Source of the DNA: Dermanyssus gallinae
Taxonomy: Eukaryota; Arthropoda; Arachnida; Mesostigmata; Dermanyssidae
DNA: 64,000 bases
Assembly: GCA_003439945.1 (NCBI GenBank)
Contig: QVRM01002457.1
Location: 719,761-783,760, forward strand
Reading direction: 5' to 3'
Translations under genes and position numbers: made by a program
In this document: positions 10,923 to 21,810 of the stretch, piece after piece
How positions within the stretch are numbered: the first letter of the stretch is position 1
Layout: each line of letters opens with the position of its first letter
Notes under the pieces: generated by a model
Databases searched by the model: none
Told to the model about the DNA's origin: nothing
The model's input: only the letters and a program-made list of their open reading frames with translations

Positions 10923-11080
10923 ACTAAATGCGCGGGAAATCTGTGAGTATATAAGGAGGCATGAGAATAAATGAGTTAGTAGTCGTTGGTGCGAGCCAGG
11001 CAGAGGATGTGTGTTGTTTGAGCGAAAGACTAGCGAACTCGTAACGGTCCCGTCCGGTCGTTAGGGTAATGGATACTACA
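10923..11080 (+). repeat. Left LTR
   Basis: Begins ACTAAATGCGCGGG and ends GGATACTACA. It carries a TATATAA box (GAGTATATAAGGAGG) about 25 bases in, a plausible core promoter for the element. The right copy (12431-12589) differs by scattered substitutions, so the insertion is not recent. Confidence 0.88.
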
Positions 11081-11549
11081 ACTGGCGCAGTCGACAGGAT
11101 CCGGAAAAATGAAAGAAAGGCAGCGCAACAATCCCACCGGTCTGCCACCCCCACCTTCGGTTCTGCCATCTATGGACCGGCCAACAACACCGTCGAGGAA
11201 ATGGCACCAGCACGGAGCCGGAGGAAGACGGCGCCAGGATGGTGACGAAGCTGTTCAACGGAGATGTTCAAGGAACACAAATGAACAGCCGTTGCTGACC
11301 ACGAATTCGGCAGCCGTTGCCGGTGAAGACAACGGTGAGGACTTAGCGGCACTGCGGTGACTGGTGGTGAGGTGCAAGCTCGACGTTCGAACCCTAGTGT
11401 TGAGGAGCCACCTCATTCTTGGGCGACAAGGCCACAGGTGAGAGAAAAGCTTCTCCTCGAAGAGGCCTTGCGGGTCGAACTGGACGGCCGCGCTACACGA
11501 GGAGAGGTGCGTCACGGATGCCAGATGGATCGCAGGAGGAAACGAGTAG

Positions 11550-12032
11550 GTGAATGAGGTTCGGGAAGCGAAGCGAAGGGCTGCCGGAAAGAAGCGGACC
11601 AAGGCCGTCGGCAGGGCAAGAACGCGGAGAGGGTGGATCGTGCGCGGATGGAAAAGCCACGAGCACAGGACAGTCGAACAGGCCCTAACGGCCGCGTTAC
11701 ACGTAGAGAGGTGCGTCACGGAGGCCAGTATGGATTGCAGCACGACACGAGTTGGTGAGCGAGGGCCGGCGGAACGAAGCGGACCTAGGCTGGCGGCAGG
11801 GCGAGAACACGGAACGGATGGATGCCAGGCGTGCGGATGGACGAGGCACGAGTACGGGGCCGAAATGTGCCCGGCAAAACAAGTGAGGAACCGAAAGTGT
11901 GGCAAGTTTGGCCATTTCGGCCGGAAGTGTACGAACGCGGCAGAATGTGCAGGCGATCGGCGTGGAGGAGCGGCCACGCTGGGATCGTTGGGCCAACGGC
12001 GAATGCCTGGAGGCGGCGGAGGATGCACATGA
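11550..12032 (+). CDS. Gag-like protein with zinc knuckles (gypsy derivative)
   Basis: The ORF encodes a basic, Arg/Lys-rich protein whose C-terminal part has CQACGWTRHEYGAEMC (CX2CX4HX6C) followed by RKCGKFGHFGRKC. In the second knuckle the expected first Cys is Arg, so it is degenerate. Gag of LTR elements packages element RNA, and the knuckles bind nucleic acid. The frame upstream of 11550 (11109-11530) is also open in pieces and may be the rest of gag with frameshifts. No pol follows. The start is chosen only as the first Met of the open frame; a longer original gag is likely. Confidence 0.6.
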   Translation: MNEVREAKRRAAGKKRTKAVGRARTRRGWIVRGWKSHEHRTVEQALTAALHVERCVTEASMDCSTTRVGERGPAERSGPRLAAGREHGTDGCQACGWTRHEYGAEMCPAKQVRNRKCGKFGHFGRKCTNAAECAGDRRGGAATLGSLGQRRMPGGGGGCT

Positions 12033-12430
12033 GGATGAGCGAGCGCGAGTGGACGAACCGAAGGAGCACGCAGACGGGAGAAGAACGGCAGTCGGAACCA
12101 GGTTCGTGTGGTCGTGCCCGGCGACTGGGTCAGTATACGTAGGCCAGCCGCCGCCGGGTGCGCCACATGATGAACATGAAGACGACAGCGCACCGCTCTG
12201 AAGGACGTCCACGGCGGGTTAGACGCGCACCAAGCCATTTACGGGAGTTCGTGAGTAAAGACGGGATAGAATTCAAAACTAGCCTGCGAAGGAAGGAGAA
12301 TGTAGGATAGCAGTGTCCGTTAAGCAGCGCGGGCATAGACGGCGTCGGTTAGCGGCAATGCCGAAGCAAGCTAAATACATGGCGCCAATTAGAAGATGCC
12401 GGCACCCCAACAGCGAAGACGCGGGAAGCC

Positions 12431-12589
12431 ACTAAATGCGCGGGCAATCTGTGAGTATATAAGGAGGCATGAGAATAAATGAGTTAGTAGTCATTGGCGC
12501 GAGCCAGGCAGAGGACGTGTGTTGCTTGAGAGAGAGCCTAGCGACCTCGTGACGGTCACCGGCCGGTCATGGGGGTGGTGGACACTACA
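12431..12589 (+). repeat. Right LTR
   Basis: Direct repeat of 10923-11080, with the same start (ACTAAATGCGCGGG) and end (ACACTACA). No convincing target-site duplication could be read next to either LTR, so adjacent LINE sequence may have been lost at insertion or later. Confidence 0.88.
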
Positions 12590-13380
12590 AGGACTACATG
12601 ACTTCTTACGTGAGCGGACCTTTCATGTACGATGCTCTGTCTGAGAAAGCTAGAGCCACCTCCGGTTCCTCTCAAACAACCATTCTTGGGCCACTTATGT
12701 TTATCCTTTACATCAATTCGCCGACGTATATTGTTCCCAAAAACGTGCAATACAAGATTTATGCAAATGATGTTAATTTATACGAAAAGCGGACTCATCT
12801 GAGGACTGCAGAAAACTTCAGGATACGGTAAATGAGTTCTACAAGTGGTCTCTCTTGCTCGATCTGTGGCAAAGTGCGTTGTATTTAATTTTGGTCAAGA
12901 AAATGCAGAGTACAATTATCCGATCGGTAGCCATCCTTTTGCGTCGAAAAAACTGATCAGAGATCGGTGTTATGAGTATGGAGTACACAGAACACGTAAA
13001 AGATACCGTTTTAAGAGCAACACAGGGAGCGAATTGGATTACACGCTCATTCATTCTTAGGGAATCACATATATACTCAAAAACATTTGAGGTGTACGTA
13101 TTACCTACAATAGCATATGCAGCTGCAGTCTGACACCCATGTATGAAAAAAGATCCGCGATTCCTGTGTGCGGTTTAAGGAGGAGTTTGGGAAGAAAATA
13201 GCTCAATCATGCCTCCTAGAATTGTAGAAGATTTACAAGCATTCCTCGTAAAGATGTGCGATCCATCATCTACCAACGAAGTGCACCCCAGACGAGTCAA
13301 TATGCCATCCAGATGTCGCGGTAGTCGCAAGAGATTACGGACAATCGTAAACAGTGCCGCAAAGTGAGGCGAGCTCTAAA
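12590..13380 (+). pseudogene. LINE-A copy 2, 3' part: RT motifs B/C and thumb
   Basis: At 12650-12790 the frame reads SGSSQTTILGPLMFILYINS, where intact LINEs have SGVPQG, and then YKIYANDVNLY. The YADD box is therefore YAND, with a catalytic Asp lost. Near 12975-13130 it reads YTEHVKDTVLRATQGANWI and YVLPTIAYAAAV, the thumb region. RT motifs before B are missing between this part and the endonuclease part left of the LTR element. Confidence 0.8.
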
Positions 13381-13599
13381 ATAAAAAAACTGAGCGGAAG
13401 ACGTACGCACTCAAGCATTGCTAGAATATAGGAGGAACCGGGCCCAACTTAAATGAGCCATAACTGTCAGCAAAACAAGGTGCTGGAAGAAGCCCCTCAA
13501 AACGGTCGAAGTCGACCCCTGGAGAAAATCGTACAGGGTAGTAAGGGGTTCAAAAACAAACACCCCTACGGTGTCCTTGAACAAACACTAAACCGAGGC
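13381..13599. other. Spacer between LINE fragments
   Basis: No coding or repeat signature recognised. Confidence 0.4.
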
Positions 13600-15370
13600 A
13601 GTTTTTTGTCTATTGCGTGACGTTCCAATGCTCAGAGTGTTTGCTCCCGTTTAAAACGGGAGAACAACTGATTATTTGTAACCAGGGCTGTTTGACCGTG
13701 TTTCATGGGGGTTGTCTAGAGGCACGGCTGACGAAAGGCGGGGTCAGCTTGTATCAACAAAGCCACCAAAGAGAACGGCAAGGGCAGCCACTTCGGTGCC
13801 AAGCGCAGCGCTACAGCAGCTGAGCTTAACACATCGCCGCTACCTTCAGAACAAATGATCCGATGGATGACAACACGCCAACGGCAAGGGAAACGGCAGC
13901 GGCCACAACCCCCAACGAAGACTACCGCAGAGGTGACGAAAGGCGAGGAGGATAACAATGGTTTTGTCACCGTCCAACGAAGGCGTAGCGGCACAACAAA
14001 GCTTCGTGTGCAGAAGGGCAGCGCAGCTGATGGAGTGGGAGATCTTGAAGCGAATGCTGGGCCAGGCAGGTTCAGCGCGCTGAAAGTAGCACTTCTGGCG
14101 GCCAACAGTCAGCTTGGCTTTGACGCATGGCTCGTCGACAGGATCATTTATGGGAAGGCTGTATTTAAAATGCGGGCTTAGGAGAATGATGCCGTATTCT
14201 GTATAGTGCTGGGCGACACACGCGAAGTGCAGCAAGAGTGAATTCAAGCCTAAAGATACCCTGTTTGGCGGTCCGGCTCTTCGCAAGTGACTGAACAGAT
14301 CCAGAGATCCTAACGCGGAAACTACCAGGTCTCTGCGACTGCTTCTTTGTAATTGTGAAAGACTAAGAGAAACATTAGGCTTAGCGCCTGTTGCCATGCT
14401 TCCGTCGGTGGACGTTGCATTCGTACGGAGACTTACCAGCGGGAGGAACTGAACATCGATAATATGCGAGGGTTCCACCAGCTGGCAGTTCTACCTGCGA
14501 AAGGCCGTGCTGGATTATCAATCCACCTACATAAACGTTTAAAAGTGCAATGTGTGAGGACGAACGATTTCTATGTAGGCCTCTCGTCTATAAGGGTGCA
14601 CATAGTCACTACTACCTCTCCCCAAATCCTGACTCAGCAAAGGCCACTGACACGGTGAGTTCTGGTCTCAACCTGACAACCTTGTCGACGTTAAAAGCTT
14701 CGATGTTTTCAAAGTGGTTGCAAGGAAGCACCTCCTGGTGTCAGCAGTTGCAAATATTCCTGATATTTGGGCGAAACAGCAGAGCGATCCTCGTGGAAAA
14801 CCCTGGTTGCCACGAGACATATAAACCGTTTAGTTTTAGCGGTGGATAACTTCCAGGTGGGCCGTGATGTGAACTTGTTATGAACTTTTAGAAAAAAACC
14901 ATAAAAAGTGCAATCAGGTGCAAGAGACCGGGCCAGAGATTACGACCGTAGTAGTTCTTGCACCAAGTGAGGGTAAAGGCACTCTCACCACCGCTGCTGC
15001 TCACCAGACGCATGCTTGACTACTTCAATAGTAGAAAAGCTTATATAAAGTTATGTTATGACCACAAACGTGAATACGCTACGCAGGAGAAAATTCGACT
15101 GCTCAAAAGAGCAGAACGGAAGACCTCAGAAACTCAGAAGAGGGGGTCGATTTGCTGCCAATGACGTTATACGTTGCGGTCAATCCTTGAAATTCATCAA
15201 CTCTTTCCGGTATCAGGGACTTCGGCTTGATTGTACTAGGACGACCTTTACTGCGGACATTGTCGAGACAGTGTACACAGCCCTAGTCTTCCTTTATGGA
15301 GAGGTCGGCGACGTCCGGCGACTGTCCGCCACGCCTTTACCAGATACTCACTGTTCATGGCCCTAATCAA
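13600..15370 (+). pseudogene. LINE-B-type fragments: ORF1 zinc finger, endonuclease piece, RT thumb piece
   Basis: At 13617 an ORF encodes CSECLLPFKTGEQLIIC and then CLTVFHGGCL, a Cys/His zinc finger of the kind found in ORF1 of CR1-like LINEs. Around 14464-14580 it reads GRAGLSIHLHKRLKVQC, resembling the GRPKGGVSILYNQKLAK part of the endonuclease at 48.7 kb. Around 15140-15240 it reads RRGGRFAANDVIRCGQSLKF and INSFRYQGLRLD, the counterpart of RRGGRLEASDQIQVNG and VNNFTYIGIVF at 46.8 kb. The order is correct, but long parts, including the RT core, are deleted or unreadable. Not functional. Confidence 0.62.
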
Positions 15371-15739
15371 CTGGTCTGTTCGAATACGAACTTCCACGGG
15401 AAACATACGGAGTGCGTCTGTTGACTGTACTTTCAAGCGTGTACGAAGTCTCATGCGTCTGCCTGACTGTCCCTTGCGAAGAGATCACTAAACTGCATCT
15501 CGCGAATAACATGCCGAGAGCGGCTGATAACTGTATAGGTGTCAATGTGGTATACATGCTCGATATGACAGAAATAAATGCAGTGATGATAAGAAACCAA
15601 GGTAGTCCTTTCTAAGTTGTCCCCGACACACGCGCATTTTGGAAGGACTATTTATGGAAACATGCCTTTTTAGGGAGTACCTCGCAATACTGGTCCAGGT
15701 TTTTATACAATGCTGAACGATAGCCTTTTCGGCTATCTT

Positions 15740-16015
15740 AGAAACGAACTGCAGTCGTCCTCATCCCTAATGAAAACGAGGAATATCGGCATATATGCCT
15801 GCTGAGCGCGCTGACAAGATATGTAGTCAAAATGGAGGAAATACTTAAAATTATTGCTAAACAATAGGTGAGGTGCTAACAGCAATGAATTAGATGGCAG
15901 GTGCAAGGTCACTCCTCTTGATTGCTACGTTAAAAACATTTTCTACAGCGTACGATGGAGGACCATTCTGGATTCCCTAGGATCTTGGCACTTGAGAGGC
16001 AACGTCTTTGAGACG
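15740..16015 (+). pseudogene. Non-LTR RT fragment (fingers and motif A)
   Basis: The + strand reads TAVVLIPNENEEYRHICLLS followed by ALTRYVVKMEEIL, the RT motif normally read as VIPIPK...YRPISLLS. At about 15930-16010 comes VKNIFYSVRWRTILDSLGSW, a decayed motif A (family FDSV with the catalytic Asp position lost). It lies downstream of a thumb fragment, so it must be a separate insertion or a rearrangement. It ends near a (TA)n array. Confidence 0.65.
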
Positions 16016-16079
16016 TAGGTGCTCCCACGCAGGGCAAAAAGACAAAGATAAAAACAAGGACAACTATGATCGGAACCGC

Positions 16080-16081
<2 letters not shown>

Positions 16082-16134
<53 letters not shown>

Positions 16135-16139
16135 TTTTT
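16082..16139. repeat. (TA)n followed by poly-T
   Basis: A TA array (16082-16117) passes directly into about 23 T. The poly-T is best read as the poly-A tail of the minus-strand element to its right. Confidence 0.9.
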
Positions 16140-16555
16140 AATTCAATTTCAATTTCAAACGTGGTTTATTCACGGAACTGCATTTCACAACGCTTAAGTT
16201 CTCGGTAAATAAAAATAGTTAAAAAAATATGAATCAAACAACAAAGCAGATAATTACTCTCGACAAAGTCCAAGGAGTGCTTTGTATAAGCACTTTACAC
16301 ACAATGATATTACAGTGGTTAATGATTTACACAGGAACTTCAAAGCAGCAATTGGTGCGTTTGTTAGAACGCCGAACACCACATGAGGCAACAAACTTGC
16401 AAATATAACACACAAACGAAGTAGTCCACTAGTACAACACAACTTACAACAACTATGTCTAAAAACATGTAGATAAATACTATCAAAAACTTAGTGTGTC
16501 CTCGTATACGAAGCACAACATTTGTAATACCAATTATACCTAGATCACACGCCTA
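16140..16555 (-). mobile_element. Poly-A-tailed retroposon 3' end, minus strand (unassigned)
   Basis: Read on the minus strand, it ends in GTGAATAAACCACG, some AT-rich bases and a poly-A tail (the T run at 16117-16139), so AATAAA lies about 30 bases before the tail. The segment from the tail through TTTATTCACGGAACTGCAT resembles 21405-21440. A 62-codon minus ORF at 16254-16442 is hydrophobic and unrecognised. A 5'-truncated LINE or retroposed transcript would fit. Confidence 0.5.
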
Positions 16556-17499
16556 TATATATATATATATATATAGCATTGCTTGTCGATGTGCAGTAGT
16601 TGTGGTGGGTGCGATTTCTATGATCGATTTTATATGTTGAACAAATGATCGATTCACTTACAATCGATAACCATTTGAGCCTGCTTATTTTGTAAAGCTA
16701 GCCCTATAAAGCGGAAGTTGAGACCAAAGCGAGTCGTGGCACGAACGCAGCAAGAGCAGAACAACTTTGATGTAGTAGAGTAACGAGTGACACTCCTATA
16801 GAGCGGTTGTCACTGTATAACACCTGTTAGCTAATTCAATTGGTCGAACCGGCCAATCGATTTGGGCGTGTCTCTCGAAGGCATGTCAAAGAGCAAAGGC
16901 TGTCGTAGTAATCGTGCTAATAATGTAAGTAACACATAGTAATAGCAAGCAGAAATAACACAAAGAGAAGTTGGTTGGAAGTACGGTGGGCGCAGAGATG
17001 AACGGTATGGGTGCGAACGGTTGTTGTAGTGAATTGATGACGCCCCACGCGTAAGAAGTAAGTTTCACATCGAGCAGACACTCTTATTAAACACGACCCT
17101 AATCAAAACCAGTCTCAGCGGGGAAATTTACAATAATGAGACCAAAGATCGACTATAAAATAAAGCTGTCAATTCCGAAAAAAAAACATCACAGGCTCTT
17201 CCCATAAGGGTCGTCGGCCGCAACTTTGGGTAATAGAGCTGCGTTTACAACAAACAGGGTCAAGGTCGCTACACTCGAGTAGGGTTGAATGCCTGCTGTA
17301 ATATTGATTACGTTAGGAATTCTAATGGTTAGAAATGCTAGGCGTTAAAATTAAAAAACTGCAATAACTTTTGCTGCGTTGTATTGTTTGCTGTTTTAAG
17401 CCCTCAGAGGATATCTCGATTTTCCTGTTAGATAATCAGCCGTCATAGCTAACGGCCAGTGCCCATGTTGTCATTCATAATTTATGGTTATGTGTGCTT
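16556..17499. other. No gene recognised; short (TA)n at its left
   Basis: A TA run occupies about 16554-16575. The rest is unique AT-rich sequence with no supported feature. Confidence 0.5.
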
Positions 17500-17734
17500 T
17501 TCGCGTATTCTGTGATGATGTTTCTTGATTATATTGATGATGATGCTGCTGCTGTTGCTGCTGCTGCTGATGATGATGTCGACGACGACGACGACGACTA
17601 AGCTAACCTCAACCAGAACGCCGTACAGATGCTGCTGATTACGACGACATCAACGTATAATATAATTCTGCTATGAGTTTATCGAAATTGCGATGTTGTA
17701 TCTGCCTTCTGCTGAATCGGTCTCGACGGAAGCA

Positions 17735-17769
<35 letters not shown>

Positions 17770-19450
17770 AAACGCAAGAGTGCGTGTAGCGAGAGCAAAA
17801 GAGAAAGTGCGTGGAAAAAAACCTGCTTGCTGGATGTTTGTAGCCTGTCGTCGCATGTCTATGTGCCTATATGCCTGTGTGTGTGTGTGTGTCGTTGTGT
17901 CGCCTGCCCGCCGATTCGCCTGTAGGAGAGAAAAAAGAGAAGAGAAAACGAACCCCCTGTAGGAGGGGGTTCGTTTTCTCTTTTTCGATTTTTCCTCCTT
18001 CTTCATTTTCGTCTGCGCCGGTTTGCCTGTTGACTGCTTGACGATTGTGTAGCGCGCTGGCTGCGACCCACCCACTCGCCCTTCATACTGTTTCGTTGTG
18101 TTCGTTGTCTTCGACTCAGTCGTTGACACACGCAGCCACTGCGGTGGTACTGCGATGCCAGCCGATGTCCTGTTGGGTCGTCTTCTAGCTCTCGTCGGCA
18201 CACAGAGGGCTGAGGGAGAATAAGACACGCACATGCACCACGCCATAGCACCTGCTGTTGTCGCTAGCGGCCACGACGGCGACGACGAAATCCTGACAAC
18301 GACAACATGACGGCAGCGACGTCCTGAAAAGGACAACAACAACAACAGCAACAACAACAACGACGACAATAGCAACTGCAGTAACGCCGTTGACGTCCTG
18401 AAAACGAGGAGCACGGGGGCGACGACAGCCGAAAGGGAATGGGACAGCCGTCCCATCCCGCCTCCCCCCCTTCATCACCGCCTGCCATAACCGCCGCCGC
18501 CGTTGCCTCACCCGCTGTCCTGTCCGTGCCACTGCCATGACTGCAGACGCTGCTGCTGCCGCCGCCGCGGGAGCTGCTTTGACAAAATTAAGACCACCAC
18601 CAGTCTCCTCCTGTAGCGTATTCTTGAGGTGCATCCCTCAACTCCGACCCACACCACCCCGCAGCCCACCCCTCTACCTCACCTCGTCCAACAGCGCCCA
18701 ATTCCCTATCTCATCCAACTGCGCTCAAGCCCCAACGGCCTGTTTCTCTGCCGTGCTCTGCCAACGGCTGGTACTCACGTCTCATCCCAAAGCAACAACA
18801 GCTGCTGTTGCTGGTGCTGTCATGAGAAAGAGCGTATCAGAAGAAGAATCAGCAACAGCGCCAGTGGCAGACGCTCCCACCTTCCCACAATCCAACATAC
18901 AGACTCGTGAAGACGCGCGTGCGCGCCGCACACACAAGCACAGATGCACGCCTCATTCATTCATACTGATAGATAGATAAATAGAAAAATTACCAAGAGA
19001 CCGATTTTACCAGCAGCTGACCAGCCAGCGAACATCATAGTCAGTTGACCAGTACTTGCGTGTAGTCGGCAAACACGTGTAAACTCGACCGAGCCGTCCA
19101 GTTGTCCGTTAAACAACAACAACAACAACAACAACCACCACCACCACAACAACAACAACAACGACAACAGGAACATCATCAACGGTCGCGATGGCGACAA
19201 GACACAACGACGGCCTTTTTTCCCCGCCTCGGAAAAACGCTGCGCAAGCAAAATCTTCAACGGCGGGAAAAACCAACAAGACGAGCTGGCTGCACGTCCT
19301 GCCCTGCTGCACGTTCGTGTCCCGGACGCTCTCCTCGTAGTCCTGGTAGTTGTTGCTTTTCTGCCGTCGTCATCACCGTCGTCCTCCACCAGCACCACTC
19401 TACTGTGCCACTGCAGCGGTAGAGCAAATTGGGCTACCATGTGCAACAAA
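17500..19450. repeat. CAG/CAA/GA/CGA-rich low-complexity block, possible promoter or 5'-UTR
   Basis: The block has (GAT/GCT)n at 17540-17600, (GA)n at about 17738-17768, (GT)n at about 17877-17892, CAA/CGACGA tracts at 18330-18370 and CAA/CAC runs at 19113-19170. Both strands show long open frames of low-complexity composition, including a 261-codon one on the minus strand (17671-18456) made of Ser/Leu, Val and Arg runs. No domain, splice logic or start context backs any of them. Such blocks flank transcription starts in many arthropods, which is an inference only. Confidence 0.6.
17940..17982. other. Near-perfect 19-bp hairpin
   Basis: The left arm, AGAGAAAACGAACCCCCT, and its exact reverse complement are separated by the 5-base loop GTAGG. 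The stem holds five G:C pairs next to the loop, and the right arm is followed by a T run. It could be a transcribed hairpin or a replication artefact. Confidence 0.85.
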
Positions 19451-19739
19451 TAGAACGCTCTCAGTCAATGCTCAAGTGAAATAATTTCCGTATACTTTTC
19501 ATGTAATGTATGTATGCCTAAATCGTATAGGTATATAAGGGTTCATCTTTAGAAATGTGTGGGCGCCGCTTGAGCGGGTGTAAGATCAAAAAACAAAAAA
19601 ACAATAGTTCCTGATAGAATGGGAGAAGGAGGGCGGAAATGGCCTAGGAATGACGACCGTGGAATTACTAAATTTATTTATAGCGATGTGGGTGACTGGA
19701 CGTCACTCTACAAAATGTGCGATTGCAAGAGAATGAGTC

Positions 19740-19990
19740 GTTCGATAGAAAAACTACGCAAGCCGGCGTGTTCAGCAAGAAGTTTCTACTGACCATGCAC
19801 TGCACCAGACTGCTGTCGCTGGGTTCTGCAGAAAAAAGTGCTTTTTGCAATTGAAGCTTCGTTTACACAAGAGGACACATTCGATGCGTATAATTCCGAC
19901 GAGAACCCGCGGACGACCCGCCCACATGCGTACGGTCGCATACGAAGCCCGTTTATGAACTTCCCGAAAGGTTAATAGGAAAAACGCGCC
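19740..19990 (+). pseudogene. Tc1/mariner-superfamily transposase fragment (first-Asp region)
   Basis: The + strand reads FAIEASFTQEDTFDAYNS then DENPRTTRPHAYGR. Intact relatives have FTDEASFT followed by NSHNxHxWxxENPHATRxHxxQ. The match of spacing and motif identifies the family, which is common in arthropods. The first catalytic Asp (TDEASF) is replaced: the frame reads AIEASF. It is the same family as the larger copy at 26.7-27.6 kb. Confidence 0.7.
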
Positions 19991-20354
19991 GTACATTGCC
20001 AAGCAGGAACTTATCAGATTGCTAATAGATTTTCTGAAAAGTATTCGCTCGAGGATTTGCTTCTAGCACAATATAGCACCAGCACACAACGACACTACGG
20101 GACGCGCTCGTCGAGACGCTGCCTTCCGGGATTTATGGATTAACCGATGCTAAATAAGGCAATACGTAATTTCACTGTCAAGGTGGCTTTTAATACTCTG
20201 CAAACATTTGAAGTTGCAATCTCTCCAAGAATTTTAATGTAAGCGGCATTAATGATATTCTGAAGGAGCAATATCAGGGCAATAAGGTGGATCAGGTGGA
20301 ATATCCTATGGTGATTCAGTAATTTGCGGCAGGCCGCCACAAATATATGCGGGT

Positions 20355-20390
<36 letters not shown>

Positions 20391-21404
20391 AACCTGGCAT
20401 GGTTTCTAAACGAGGGCATGCTCTTCCATTTTTATGCAGGTTTTTCGTCATACTGAGCTGTTCGCTTAGTTATAACGGTGTGTTTACATGGGTTAGACGG
20501 TTTGGTTTTATGAATTCTCCCGTAAATATGGGCTTCTTAGATCAAATGTCAACTAGCCCACTTTTGCTTGCGCCATCGAGCATCTGTTCTGTTTATATGC
20601 ATTACCAGGTGTTAAAAAATATCCCTAAAGTAGTATGAACCTATTTAGTATGAATACACTTTTTACTGCATTGTTCAAGTGAAGATGATACCAACCTAAA
20701 GCTGTTGCCGTCATTCACTCGTTTGTGCACAGAAAACAAACTGACTGGCTGAATTCATAAATGTGTCATGACTAAGCATGGCAATAAATAATTGGATTGC
20801 GGCTGTTACATATGATCTGCAGGGGACAAAAGTTTATAAGGACCTTAGCCTTATAAGGGACCTCCCAGCGTATTTGTATTCCCTGAACTTGACCTTACAT
20901 ATCTTGTGGGCTAAATCCGCGAAGATCCTTATTAATACCATTAATTTTCATTGCTATTATTAAATAAAAATATTAATGTGTATGAGTAGTTACTTAGACC
21001 TTTAGATCTACTGCTCCCTAATATAGAGACCTTGAAAAAGTACCATTAGAAAACACCGATACTTCGACGACTTTGTTTAGACGCAGTTCCCAGTAACTAC
21101 AAGGGCTGAAATCCAAGCACAAGATCCTCTCTAGCGGTGCAAATCGTCGGTCAATCGCAGCTTTAATGCGAACCACATTTCCGTTAACCGTTGCTGTTTT
21201 TGGCTGTTATTCACGGGGTTCGTCGTACAGCTTAAAATGTCCAGCTCAAACGGAGGAATGAAACAGTACCTGGCCCGGTCTTTTGATACGGCTATTGTAG
21301 CACCGACATGTTTGTGCTCGCTTCATACCGTTGTCCGTAAGTGAATCGATTCAAATGCGCCCTTAAACTTGATGATGTCCGAATACGTACATATATATTC
21401 TTAA
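19991..21404. other. No gene recognised; contains (TA)n
   Basis: A TA array lies at 20359-20388. Several ORFs of 60-100 codons occur on both strands, but none resembles a known family. No repeat partner inside the window was found. Confidence 0.5.
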
Positions 21405-21665
21405 TTTTTCAATTCAGACACAATTTATTTACGGAATTGCATACATTTACATGATTAAGTCCTCGTTATGAAAAATTGTACAAGAGTTTGAGGATAAAAA
21501 GAGAAAAATAAGATAATGAAAACAGAAGTTAATACCTATACCATATTATTGGCGATACTAACACACAAGGCAAAGGAGAACACTGAGCTATAACCTGATA
21601 GACAATATAACTCGAACTGACAACTAATAACTGAAAAATTAGACTATCGCCCTAAGTAAATCCCC
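21405..21665 (-). mobile_element. Retroposon 3' end related to 16140-16555
   Basis: The first 60-70 bases (TTTTTCAATTCAGACACAATTTATTTACGGAATTGCAT) align with 16135-16190. On the minus strand this gives AATAAATTGTGTC a few bases before the end, again a polyadenylation signal near a terminus. The rest has no recognisable coding content. A short TA run follows at 21676-21694. Confidence 0.5.
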
Positions 21666-21810
21666 TTTTTCAGTCATATATATATATATATATACGCCCG
21701 TCATACACCTCATTTTATTCTAAATATAGCCGTTTCATTCTATTCATATTTGGTTTGTATTTACGTATATAGCTTTAGAGTGGACAATTCTTATCCGCGC
21801 GAACGTGTGG

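Larger units (their letters stand above)
10923..12589 (+). mobile_element. Short internally deleted LTR retrotransposon (gag-only gypsy derivative)
   Basis: Two direct repeats of 158 and 159 bp flank a 1.35-kb interior. The left repeat is followed directly by TGGCGCAGTCGACAGGATCC, a primer-binding-site-like sequence as in many gypsy elements. The interior encodes only a gag-like protein with zinc knuckles; there is no protease, RT or integrase. The tail before the right LTR (AAGGACGTCCACGGCG) matches the tail of the gypsy element at 3130-3180. This is thus a deletion derivative of that family, dependent on enzymes from a full copy. It interrupts LINE-A, whose endonuclease ends just before it and whose RT resumes just after it. 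Confidence 0.85.

Noticed and set aside
17671..18456. 261-codon minus-strand ORF, the longest in the left half
   Set aside because: Made mostly of Ser/Leu, Val, Arg and Thr-His runs from GA, GT and CAA repeats; it crosses a perfect hairpin and has no recognisable domain or splice support.
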